The translations under genes and the position numbers were made by a program. Below, piece by piece: positions 1 through 6,916 of a stretch of 12,572 nt of DNA; the first letter of the stretch is position 1; each line of letters begins with the position of its first letter. The DNA comes from CAXBCP01 sp038120765 (GTDB taxonomy: Bacteria > Pseudomonadota > Alphaproteobacteria > MPNO01 > UBA830), in the NCBI GenBank assembly GCA_038120765.1, contig JAYOMI010000101.1, positions 1-12,572 of the forward strand. The letters are read 5' to 3'. The notes beneath the pieces were generated by a model. The model ran no database searches. It had not been told where the DNA came from and saw only the letters and a list, made by a program, of their open reading frames with translations.

Positions 1-146
1 GCCGGGGGCCGGGGCCGGCTGTCGGTCTCGCCGGGGAGCCCGGCCCGAATCGCCTCTCCGCCCCGGCGCTCCCGGCGGAAAGCGATGACGTCTTTGGCGT
101 TGCAGGAACCCGCCGCCCGAGTGAAGCCGTCTTTCGTCACGGTCAT
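1..146 (-). CDS. Partial small hypothetical protein, cut by the left window edge
   Basis: I do not recognise this product. The frame starts at an ATG at 146 and stays open to the window edge (48 codons). It begins MTVTKDGFTRAAGSCNAKDV and continues into a charged stretch and then a Pro/Arg-rich one. A GGAG box (plus positions 154-157) sits 7 nt before the ATG, which is a well-placed ribosome site. Third codon positions are mostly G or C, as in the neighbouring genes. No signal peptide or membrane segment is visible. The opposite strand is also open here (frame 1, stop at 160-162), but its product is Ser/Pro/Arg-rich and looks like a shadow. An inverted repeat lies 19-31 nt upstream. Whether it is a real gene depends on the sequence to the left. 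Confidence 0.4.
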   Translation of the reverse strand, partial: MTVTKDGFTRAAGSCNAKDVIAFRRERRGGEAIRAGLPGETDSRPRPP

Positions 147-164
147 GCTGAATCTCCGATAGGA

Positions 165-177
165 TGCAGATTCTGCA
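165..177. promoter_or_regulatory. Inverted repeat TGCAGA-T-TCTGCA, possible operator
   Basis: This is a perfect 6-1-6 inverted repeat lying 19-31 nt upstream of the ATG of the truncated minus-strand frame, just behind its ribosome site. A repressor site or the edge of a promoter would be expected there. No regulator is known from this sequence, so the role is inferred from position and symmetry only. Confidence 0.3.
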
Positions 178-230
178 AATCCCTGCACGGACGTCCTTGA
201 TACGGGTCAATCGACGCGGCCGCCCCGGGG

Positions 231-269
231 CGGCGCCGGAAATTACCCACATCCGTGGGGATGGCGCCG
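231..269 (-). terminator. Nested stem-loop downstream of fahA, possible terminator
   Basis: About 25 nt past the fahA stop, CGGCGCC (231-237) can pair with GGCGCCG (263-269). It encloses a second hairpin, CCCAC (246-250) with GTGGG (255-259) around a 4-nt loop. A separate 16-bp perfect palindrome, GCCGCCCCGGGGCGGC (219-234), overlaps the outer stem and would compete with it. There is no clear T-run after the outer stem on the minus strand; the inner hairpin is followed by TAATTT. A rho-independent terminator is therefore possible but not typical. Confidence 0.35.
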
Positions 270-294
270 TGTCCCGGATTCTCAAGAGAAGCCT

Positions 295-1617
295 TTAAGC
301 CCCCTCGATCACCGCCCGGCATTCGCCGAAGCCGATCCCGCGCGCCCCTTCGCGCTCGCACCAGGCGCGCATGATCACCTCGTCGCCGTCACCGAGGAAT
401 TTCCGCTCCTCCCCGGTCGGCAGCGTAATCGGGTTGGCCCCGCGCTTGGTGATTTCAAGGATCGAGCCCAGCGAATCTTCCGTCTCCCCGGAAATCGTCC
501 CCGTCCCCATCATATCGCCCGGCCGCAGCTTGCAGCCGTTGGACGTGTGATGGGTGAGCATCTGGAAGATCGTCCAGTACAGGTTCCGCATGTTGGTGAC
601 CGCCAGCACTTCGGGCGCGATTCCCTCGGCCCGCATCTTTGCCGACGCGATCGAGACCTCTATCTGCACATCGAAGCTCCCTTCGGCCTCATTCGCCGCT
701 GACGACAGATACGGCAGCGGCGCCGGGTCGCCGTCTGGACGCTTGTAGGCAGCGCGCCGGAACGGTGCCAGCGCCTCCATGGTGACAATCCAGGGAGAAA
801 CGTGGGAAGCGAAGCTTTTCGCCAGAAACGGGCCGAGCGGCTGGTATTCCCAGGCTTGGATGTCGCGCGCGGACCAGTCGTTCAGGATACTCAGACCGAA
901 GATATGATCCTCGGCCTCTTCGAGCGACACAGGCTGCCCCATCGGGTTGCCCGGCCCGACATAGAACGCAATCTCGGTCTCGTAATCGAAGGCCATGGAC
1001 GGGCCGAAAGACGGCGCGTCGGCGTCCGGCGCCTTGGTCTGTCCCACCGGGCGCTTGCAGGTTCCGCCGCCGACCACGATGGAGGATGCGCGCCCGTGAT
1101 AGGCGATGGGGATATACTTGTAATTCGGCATCAGCGGGTTATCGGGCCGCAACATCATGCCGACATTGGTCGCATGAAAAATCGACGCATAGAAATCGGT
1201 ATAGTCACCGATCTGCGCCGGCAGACGCATGGTCACATCGTCCTGCGCGACGAGAATTTCCCCGGCCAGTGCCTCGGCCGCTTCGCCTTCCTCCGTGTCG
1301 TATCGCAGCGCCTTCGACGCCGCCGCGCGCAGGGCCGACCAGTGCCGCCCGCCCATCGCCATCAGCCCGTTCAGTGTCTCGCCCGCGCAGGCGCCGGCGG
1401 CATCGTCCGCCGCGCCGCCGATCACGCCCTGTGCGCGCGCCGCCGTGACATCGAGGATCATGTCGCCGATGGCGATACCGACCTTCCCCTTTCCGCTCTG
1501 CGGGTCGGTGTAGACCCCGAAAGGCAGGTTCTGGATCGGAAAATCGGCACCGGGTTCGTTTGCGCTGTCGACCCAGCTTGTCAGCGAGGCATCGTGCGTT
1601 TCGTTCAGCTTTGGCAT
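295..1617 (-). CDS. fahA: Fumarylacetoacetase (fumarylacetoacetate hydrolase)
   Basis: This enzyme hydrolyses 4-fumarylacetoacetate to fumarate and acetoacetate, the last step of tyrosine/homogentisate catabolism, in the cytoplasm. The protein has 440 residues, close to the family length, and comprises the N-terminal FAH domain (about 25-130) and the catalytic domain (about 135-435). Motifs match the mammalian enzyme closely: DYTDFY (138-143) with metal ligand D141 and catalytic H148, YHGRASSIVV (173-182), E213 and E215, NDWSARDIQ (246-254) with D247, R251 and Q254, K267, and GTGTISG (371-377) followed by E388. The start MPKLNETH was chosen at 1617 because GGGAAG lies about 10 nt upstream and the hmgA stop lies 2 nt before it; the frame extends 15 codons further, into hmgA, but without conservation. 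It is the second gene of the hmgA-fahA operon, with its ribosome site inside the end of hmgA. Confidence 0.97.
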   Translation of the reverse strand: MPKLNETHDASLTSWVDSANEPGADFPIQNLPFGVYTDPQSGKGKVGIAIGDMILDVTAARAQGVIGGAADDAAGACAGETLNGLMAMGGRHWSALRAAASKALRYDTEEGEAAEALAGEILVAQDDVTMRLPAQIGDYTDFYASIFHATNVGMMLRPDNPLMPNYKYIPIAYHGRASSIVVGGGTCKRPVGQTKAPDADAPSFGPSMAFDYETEIAFYVGPGNPMGQPVSLEEAEDHIFGLSILNDWSARDIQAWEYQPLGPFLAKSFASHVSPWIVTMEALAPFRRAAYKRPDGDPAPLPYLSSAANEAEGSFDVQIEVSIASAKMRAEGIAPEVLAVTNMRNLYWTIFQMLTHHTSNGCKLRPGDMMGTGTISGETEDSLGSILEITKRGANPITLPTGEERKFLGDGDEVIMRAWCEREGARGIGFGECRAVIEGA

Positions 1618-1619
1618 TC

Positions 1620-2930
1620 TTATTTCTTCCCGTTGAAATTTTTCTGCAGACCCTGCCAGCAATCCTGGTAGCCGGCCTGGATCTGGGGACTGTTCGCGGC
1701 CCAGTCTGTCAACCTGATCGGATAGCGGGTTTCGAACATGAAGGCCATGGTCGCGCCCAGGAATTCGGGCTTGAGCTCCGCATTCGTCGCTTTCGCGAAA
1801 GCGCCGTCATCTGGCCCGTGCGCCGACATCATGTTGTGCAAGCTGGCCCCGCCCGGCACGAATCCTTCCGGCTTTGCATCATACTGGCCGAGGATCAGCC
1901 CCATGAACTCGCTCATGATATTCCGATGATACCAGGGCGGACGGAACGTGTGCTCGCCCACCAGCCAGCGGGGCGGGAAAATGACGAAATCGACATTGGC
2001 GAGTCCCGCCGGCCCCGATGGCGATGTCAGGACCGTGAAAATCGACGGATCGGGATGATCGAAACTGATCGAGCCGATGGCCATGAATTTTGCGAGGTCG
2101 TATTTGTAGGGTCCGAGATTCCCGTGCCAGGCGACCACATCGAGCGGCGAATGGCCGATCGGCGCGGACCAGAGGTTGCCGCCGAACTTCGCGACCAGTT
2201 CAAAATCGCCCTCGACATCCTCGAATGAGGCCACCGGCGAGAGAAAATCGCGCGCATTGGCGAGACCGTTGGACCCGATAGGGCCGAGATCGGGCAGCCG
2301 CAGAGCCGCCCCGTAGTTTTCGCACACATACCCGCGCGACGGCCCGTCCGGCAGGTCGGCGCGGAACTTGATCCCTCGGGGCACCAGGACAATCTCGTTC
2401 GGGGCCGCCTCGACAACACCCATTTCGGTGACCAGGCGCAAACGCCCCTGCTGGGGAACGAACAGCATCTCGCCGTCGGCATTGTAAAAGTAGCGGCCGT
2501 CCATCGAGGCGTTCGCCGTATAGATATGAATGCCGATACCGGCCTGGGCATTTGCATCCCCGTTTCCGCCGAGCGTCATCATGCCCGCGATCAGGTCGGT
2601 TTTTTCTGCCGGGATCGGCGCCGGGTCCCAGCGCATCTGCTGCGGCGTCAGCACGCCTTCGTCGAAGGGAGGCGTGCGCACCCCGCCGTTATCGACCTGC
2701 CGGAATGCGCCGTGCACCGCCGACGGCCGTAACCGATAAACCCAGGTCCGCAGGTTATCTGCCCGCGGCTGGGTGAAAGCGGTGCCGCTGATCAGTTCCG
2801 CATACAACCCGTAAGGCGCGCGCTGCGGCGAATTCTGCCCGTCCGGCAGGGCGCCCGGCAGCGCTTCGGTGGCGAATTCATTGCCAAAAGCGGATTGGTA
2901 GTCGAGCGTCGTTATCGTGCCGGTATCCAT
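1620..2930 (-). CDS. hmgA: Homogentisate 1,2-dioxygenase
   Basis: This Fe(II) dioxygenase opens the ring of homogentisate to give 4-maleylacetoacetate. The protein has 436 residues, the usual family length. The early family signature YQSAFGNEFATEALPGALP is at 11-29. The iron site is intact: H335 and E341 in PPWYHRNIMSEFMG (331-344), and H371 in SLHNMMSAHGPD (363-374) together with H365; these fall at the same numbers as in the human enzyme. The start at 2930 is supported by GGGAG 8 nt upstream; an 18-codon extension to 2984 would lose that ribosome site. It is the first gene of the operon with fahA 2 nt downstream. The isomerase acting between the two steps, and 4-hydroxyphenylpyruvate dioxygenase, are not in the window. 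Control probably lies in the 151-bp gap shared with prfC. Confidence 0.97.
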   Translation of the reverse strand: MDTGTITTLDYQSAFGNEFATEALPGALPDGQNSPQRAPYGLYAELISGTAFTQPRADNLRTWVYRLRPSAVHGAFRQVDNGGVRTPPFDEGVLTPQQMRWDPAPIPAEKTDLIAGMMTLGGNGDANAQAGIGIHIYTANASMDGRYFYNADGEMLFVPQQGRLRLVTEMGVVEAAPNEIVLVPRGIKFRADLPDGPSRGYVCENYGAALRLPDLGPIGSNGLANARDFLSPVASFEDVEGDFELVAKFGGNLWSAPIGHSPLDVVAWHGNLGPYKYDLAKFMAIGSISFDHPDPSIFTVLTSPSGPAGLANVDFVIFPPRWLVGEHTFRPPWYHRNIMSEFMGLILGQYDAKPEGFVPGGASLHNMMSAHGPDDGAFAKATNAELKPEFLGATMAFMFETRYPIRLTDWAANSPQIQAGYQDCWQGLQKNFNGKK

Positions 2931-2954
2931 GGCGTTGTCTCCCGTTCCATCCCT

Positions 2955-2964
2955 ATGGCGCCAT
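2955..2964. promoter_or_regulatory. Perfect 10-bp palindrome ATGGCGCCAT upstream of hmgA
   Basis: This is a self-complementary 10-mer 25-34 nt upstream of the hmgA start codon, within the probable 5' leader or promoter of the hmgA-fahA operon. It could be a repressor site or part of an mRNA hairpin. It is short, and GC-rich DNA yields such palindromes by chance, so support is weak. Confidence 0.2.
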
Positions 2965-2985
2965 GTTACCGCGCGATGCGTCACT

Positions 2986-2998
2986 TTGCGATATGCAA
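2986..2998. promoter_or_regulatory. Inverted repeat TTGC-N5-GCAA in the hmgA/prfC gap, possible operator
   Basis: TTGCGATATGCAA has symmetric TTGC/GCAA arms around a 5-bp centre. It lies 56 nt upstream of hmgA and about 84 nt upstream of prfC, in the only intergenic space where regulation of the homogentisate operon could sit. Homogentisate operons in other bacteria are controlled by repressors responding to pathway intermediates (HmgR, an IclR-type protein, in Pseudomonas). I infer a similar role here without identifying the regulator. Confidence 0.35.
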
Positions 2999-3004
2999 CG
3001 GATG

Positions 3005-3033
3005 CTGGAATTCCCCGCCGACAGGCTTATATT
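3005..3033 (+). promoter_or_regulatory. Candidate promoter for prfC
   Basis: A -10-like TATATT (3028-3033, five of six matches to TATAAT) is preceded at a 17-bp spacing by CTGGAA (3005-3010, three of six matches to TTGACA). It would give a leader of about 40 nt before the prfC ATG at 3082. The -35 match is poor, so this is only a candidate. No equally good pair was seen for hmgA on the opposite strand. Confidence 0.35.
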
Positions 3034-3081
3034 GCGGGTCACCCCGCCTCTCGGTGCGGACCCCTGTTTCTGGACACAGCC

Positions 3082-4686
3082 ATGAGCGCTCACAGTGGCG
3101 AAATCGCCGCCCGGCGGACCTTCGCCATTATCTCCCACCCCGATGCGGGCAAGACCACGCTGACCGAAAAGCTGCTGCTGTTCGGCGGCGCGATCCAGAC
3201 GGCCGGCGCGGTAAAGGCCCGTGGCGATGCGCGGCGCGCGCATTCGGACTGGATGAAGGTCGAGGCCGAGCGCGGCATTTCGGTCGCCTCATCGGTCATG
3301 ACCTATGAATACGGCGGCTGCACCTTCAACCTGCTCGACACGCCCGGCCACGAGGATTTCAGCGAGGACACCTACCGCACCCTGTCCGCGGTCGATTCCG
3401 CCGTCATGGTGATCGACGCGGCGCGCGGAATCCAGGCGCAGACGCGGAAGCTGTTCGAGGTCTGCCGCCTGCGCGACATGCCGATCATCACCTTCATCAA
3501 CAAGCTCGACCGCGAGAGCCGGGAGCCGTTCGAGCTTCTGGAAGAGATCGAGGAGACCCTTGCCCTGGACGTGACGCCGGCAAGCTGGCCGATCGGCATG
3601 GGCCGCGATTTCCTTGGCTGTTACGACACGATCGACGACCGGCTTGTCCTGATGAAGAAGGGCAACGCCGCCGGCAAAATCGCCGACGACGGTGGCGCGG
3701 AGACGATCTGCAAAGGCGTGGACGACCCCAAACTGGACGAGCTGTTGCCGCCCCATGCGGTCGAGAAGCTGCGCGAGGAAGTCCCCATGGCGATGGGGCT
3801 GTGTCCGCCGCTCGACCTTGACGCGTACCGCGAAGGCACGCTGAGCCCGGTCTTTTTCGGCAGCGCCGTCAATAATTTCGGCGTGCAGGAACTGCTCAAA
3901 GGGCTGGTTTCGATGGCGCCGCCGCCGCGCCCGCAGAAGGCTGAAGAACGCATGGTCGACCCGGAAGAAGACCACGTCACCGGTTTCGTGTTCAAGATCC
4001 AGGCCAACATGGATCCCAAGCACCGGGACCGTATCGCCTTCTTCCGGCTGTCTTCAGGTCATTTCAAACGCGGCATGAAGCTGCGCCATGTCCGCAGCGG
4101 CAAGCAGGTCAACCTGCATAATCCGATGCTGTTCCTGGCGCGCGACCGCGAAACTGCCGAAGACGCCTATGCAGGCGACATCATCGGCATTCCGAACCAC
4201 GGCAATCTGCGGATCGGCGATGCGCTGACCGACGGCGAGGAACTGCGTTTTACCGGTATCCCGAGCTTTGCGCCGGAAATGCTGCGCTCCGTCCACCCGA
4301 CCGACCCGATGCGGGCGAAGCACCTGGGCCGGGCATTGCAGCAGCTCGCCGAAGAAGGCGTCGCGCGGGTATTCAAACCGCGGATCGGCACCGACTGGAT
4401 CGTCGGCGTGCTCGGCGCACTGCAGTTCGAGGTCATGGCGGACCGTATCCGCTCCGAATACGACGTGCCGGTGAGGTTCGAACCTTCAACCCTGCACACC
4501 GCCCGCTGGGTCGAAGCGGCCGATCACAACATGCTGAAAAAATTCATCGATGCGAACCGGGGCGCTGTCGCCGACGACCATGACGACATGCCCGTCTTCC
4601 TCGCCCGCAATGCATGGCATCTCGAAACAGCCGCGAAGGACTGGCCGGACGTGCGGTTCCTGAAAACCAAGGAACAGACGCAGTAG
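3082..4686 (+). CDS. prfC: Peptide chain release factor 3 (RF3 GTPase)
   Basis: RF3 is the GTPase that removes RF1/RF2 from the ribosome after peptide release. The 534-residue protein matches the family length (E. coli RF3 has 529). G-domain motifs are present: G1 SHPDAGKTT (18-26), switch I around RGISVASS (64-71), G3 DTPGH (86-90) and G4 NKLD (140-143). The RF3-type SHPDAGKTTLTEKLL and the length, shorter than EF-G with no domain IV/V, separate it from elongation factor G. The start MSAHSGEIAARR at 3082 agrees with family N-termini; the frame is open a further 55 codons upstream, but that stretch crosses the control region and the hmgA start and is not RF3-like. Its ribosome site is weak (GGA 7 nt before the ATG). 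It appears monocistronic and converges on the ankyrin gene, with 32 bp between the two stops. Confidence 0.97.
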   Translation: MSAHSGEIAARRTFAIISHPDAGKTTLTEKLLLFGGAIQTAGAVKARGDARRAHSDWMKVEAERGISVASSVMTYEYGGCTFNLLDTPGHEDFSEDTYRTLSAVDSAVMVIDAARGIQAQTRKLFEVCRLRDMPIITFINKLDRESREPFELLEEIEETLALDVTPASWPIGMGRDFLGCYDTIDDRLVLMKKGNAAGKIADDGGAETICKGVDDPKLDELLPPHAVEKLREEVPMAMGLCPPLDLDAYREGTLSPVFFGSAVNNFGVQELLKGLVSMAPPPRPQKAEERMVDPEEDHVTGFVFKIQANMDPKHRDRIAFFRLSSGHFKRGMKLRHVRSGKQVNLHNPMLFLARDRETAEDAYAGDIIGIPNHGNLRIGDALTDGEELRFTGIPSFAPEMLRSVHPTDPMRAKHLGRALQQLAEEGVARVFKPRIGTDWIVGVLGALQFEVMADRIRSEYDVPVRFEPSTLHTARWVEAADHNMLKKFIDANRGAVADDHDDMPVFLARNAWHLETAAKDWPDVRFLKTKEQTQ

Positions 4687-4692
4687 ATCGGC

Positions 4693-4736
4693 GCCGCCGC
4701 AGTCCTCGTCAATAGCGACTACTTCGCGCCGGCGGC
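4693..4736. terminator. Weak inverted repeat between convergent prfC and ankyrin genes
   Basis: GCCGCCG (4693-4699) can pair with CGGCGGC (4730-4736) across a 30-nt loop, followed by TTTC on the plus strand. The second arm lies inside the 3' end of the ankyrin gene. The position fits a terminator for prfC, but the long loop and missing T-run make this uncertain. Confidence 0.2.
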
Positions 4737-5408
4737 TTTCAGCAGGCGTACAATTTCGTCATACCCGTTACGTTCTGCCAGCAGCAGGGGAGAGTCACCG
4801 TTGCCATCGGATATGTTAACGTCAGACCCGGTGTCGATGAGCGCTTTCAGGCAGGCGATATGGTCGGGGCCGCCGTCGCCGAGAACGATGGATTCGATCA
4901 GCGCGGTCAAGTTCAGGTTATTGACATGATCCAGCGGTGCGCCGGCGGCAATCAGCGTCCGGACCACTTCAACATGTCCGAGATGGGCGGCGGCAATCAG
5001 CGCCGTGCCGTCATAGGGGCTGGTCGTCTGGCCTGGCTTGGCGCCACCGGCAAGAACCAGTTTCAGCATCTTCGGATCATTGGCGACCGAGGCGATCGTG
5101 ACCACATCGTAGCGATCCCGCTCAAGCGCATCGACATCTGCGCCGGCCGCCATCAATGCGGCCGCGGATTCGTATTGCCGGGCATACGCGGCCACCATCA
5201 GGGGCGTGCGGCCATAGGAATCCCGCGCGTTCAGCCGGTTTTTATCGGCAGCCAGCCGCCGGATGGCCGCGATATCGCCTTTGGCGCTGGCGGCATGCAG
5301 GCCTTCATACGACGCATACTCGGCCGCGCTGGGCGGCACCTGGGCCCGCGCGGTGGGGGCGGCGAAGAGCGCAAGGACGGCGAGACTGAGACAGAGACCG
5401 CGTTTCAT
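4719..5408 (-). CDS. Exported ankyrin-repeat protein
   Basis: The protein has 229 residues. Residues 1-22 look like a Sec signal peptide: MKR, a hydrophobic core LCLSLAVLALFAA, then a cleavage-like PTARA before QVPP, so the mature protein is probably periplasmic. The rest is about six ankyrin repeats, roughly 36-65, 66-98, 99-132, 133-166, 167-203 and 204-229. The clearest cores are GRTPLMVAA (66-74), DGTALIAAAHLGH (133-145) and GDSPLLLAERNGY (204-216). No catalytic domain is visible; ankyrin repeats normally bind other proteins, and the partner is unknown. The start at 5408 gives the signal peptide and an ATGA overlap with the iorB stop, implying translational coupling in the iorA-iorB operon. 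The frame is open for 143 more codons upstream, but these are the shadow of iorB. A role in indolepyruvate metabolism is not evident from the sequence. Confidence 0.85.
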   Translation of the reverse strand: MKRGLCLSLAVLALFAAPTARAQVPPSAAEYASYEGLHAASAKGDIAAIRRLAADKNRLNARDSYGRTPLMVAAYARQYESAAALMAAGADVDALERDRYDVVTIASVANDPKMLKLVLAGGAKPGQTTSPYDGTALIAAAHLGHVEVVRTLIAAGAPLDHVNNLNLTALIESIVLGDGGPDHIACLKALIDTGSDVNISDGNGDSPLLLAERNGYDEIVRLLKAAGAK

Positions 5409-6916
5409 TCGGCCGCCTCCCGGGCCCCCGATACCGGTGCCGCGCTGGCGGACAGCATATTCGTCAATGCGATGCCGTCGGGATCGGCAAGCGCCGCCTC
5501 GCGGGCAGCCGCAATATTCGCCGCCGCGGTACCTGCATCGATTTTCCCGCTCAGTGCCGGGCCGATCAGGGCGGCATTGATCCGCCCGAAATTGCCGGTG
5601 CCGCGCACATGCGTGTCGCTGTAGCCCTTGATCAGACGGGCGCATTCGGCGATTTCCGCGGCCAGTCCCGCATTCAGTTTCTGTGCCTGCGCAATCAGGC
5701 CCAGCCATGCCTCGATCGATTCCTGTTCGCGGCGGAAACGCCAGGTGCTGCGTCGCCAGCGGCGCATGCCCGCCAGAGTCTTCAGCTTTGCAAAGCCGGT
5801 GACCGAGGACGAATTCAGCTCCATCCCCCGGTGCCACGTCCGCAGTTTTTCGGATTTCTCCGCCCGCGCCAGTACCCGGCGGGCGATCCCTTCCGGCAGG
5901 ACATCGCAGAATTCCGCAATGCCGGGCTTCAGGAATTCGGTCACTTTCACCGTATCGCCTTCTGCCGCGCCGGCTTCGGCCCGGATACGGGCAAGGCGCT
6001 CAGGACGGGTTTTTGCCTGCGCGACACGGATCACGTCCTCGAACGACATGCGCACGGCCAGATACCGGGCGACCCGCGCCAGAACCTCCGCATCGCCGTC
6101 GGCATAGGGTGCCAACCGGTCAAGATACAGACCGGCATAGGCCGCATCCTGGAAGTCGATCAGCCGCCGCATCGCATGGTCCAGCGTCGGCTGCACCGCG
6201 GCGGGAAAGGTGCCGGCGCGCTGCAAAAGACCGGGGGGAACCGTCACATGGGCGAACCGGTCCTCCGGCTGCAGCGCGCGGACGGCGACATCGCCTTTCG
6301 CCGCCTTCAGGCCCGCCTCGAAACCGGCGAGGTTGACGTCGACCGCCTTCCCTTCGGCGCGTATGCCGGCGCGGAACGTCTCGTCCGAGATCGGCAGTGC
6401 GCCGCAACCGGCGATGGCGCCCAGCAGGACCGCGCTGATATGCGCGCCGGCGTTGCGCGCGGCGTCTTCCATATCGAAGAATATCTGGGATCTGGACCGG
6501 TCGCCCGCCACCTGGACAAGCTGCTTGGTGTCGGCGCGGCCGTCGCCCATCTTCATTTTCTCCGCCGTCGAGAACACGCGGTGGGTCGAGGCGATCAGCA
6601 GGGTGCGGTCCGGCGTCACAAAGCCGGACTGGATCTGCCGCCCGGTTTCCAGCAGCTCGGTAGACGCGAAGACATCGATTTCGCCGGGCGACGGGCTGAG
6701 CGCGAAAACGGGCTCGGCGCCGCCGGTTTCTTCCCAGGTCTGCGGCCATATTTCGATGTAATAGGTCGTCGCCCCGGTCCGCTGCGCGACCCCGGGAATG
6801 GAGGTTGCGTGTACCGGCAGGTTGCTGTCCTGGGCGGCGTTGACGATCCAGCTTGTCAGCACCCCGCCGCCCTCGCCGCCAAGGGCGGCGACCAGGAGTG
6901 TCAGCGGCGCGGTCAT
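5405..6916 (-). CDS. iorB: Indolepyruvate:ferredoxin oxidoreductase beta subunit with C-terminal extension
   Basis: This is the partner of IorA in oxidative decarboxylation of arylpyruvates (indolepyruvate, phenylpyruvate and related acids) to arylacyl-CoA with reduction of ferredoxin. Residues about 10-200 are the 2-oxoacid:acceptor oxidoreductase gamma-type domain, with the glycine-rich ALGGEGGGVLTSWI (11-24) and PGVAQRTGATTYY (41-53). The product has 503 residues, far longer than the roughly 200-residue archaeal IorB. The extra C-terminal part (about 240-460) is basic and helical, with WRRSTWRFRRE near 387-397, and resembles the DUF6537-type region found in proteobacterial long IorB proteins; I name it from memory. 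The start at 6916 forms an ATGA overlap with the iorA stop; the frame extends upstream but only as shadow of iorA. The stop overlaps the ankyrin start in the same way. Confidence 0.93.
   Translation of the reverse strand: MTAPLTLLVAALGGEGGGVLTSWIVNAAQDSNLPVHATSIPGVAQRTGATTYYIEIWPQTWEETGGAEPVFALSPSPGEIDVFASTELLETGRQIQSGFVTPDRTLLIASTHRVFSTAEKMKMGDGRADTKQLVQVAGDRSRSQIFFDMEDAARNAGAHISAVLLGAIAGCGALPISDETFRAGIRAEGKAVDVNLAGFEAGLKAAKGDVAVRALQPEDRFAHVTVPPGLLQRAGTFPAAVQPTLDHAMRRLIDFQDAAYAGLYLDRLAPYADGDAEVLARVARYLAVRMSFEDVIRVAQAKTRPERLARIRAEAGAAEGDTVKVTEFLKPGIAEFCDVLPEGIARRVLARAEKSEKLRTWHRGMELNSSSVTGFAKLKTLAGMRRWRRSTWRFRREQESIEAWLGLIAQAQKLNAGLAAEIAECARLIKGYSDTHVRGTGNFGRINAALIGPALSGKIDAGTAAANIAAAREAALADPDGIALTNMLSASAAPVSGAREAAE

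Noticed and set aside
1..162. Plus-strand open frame from the left edge to a TAG at 160-162
   Set aside because: Its Ser/Pro/Arg-rich product looks like the antisense of the minus-strand frame, which has a ribosome site; a real 3' end of a gene cannot be fully excluded.
802..1671. Open frame of 289 codons on the plus strand opposite fahA
   Set aside because: It is antisense to fumarylacetoacetase whose catalytic residues are intact; the composition is that of a shadow.
2917..3081. 55-codon upstream extension of prfC
   Set aside because: It crosses the control region and overlaps the hmgA start; RF3 proteins begin at the MSAHSG position, and the upstream residues are not RF3-like.
5409..5837. 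143-codon N-terminal extension of the ankyrin protein
   Set aside because: It is the shadow of iorB in another frame; starting at 5408 gives a clear signal peptide and an ATGA junction.
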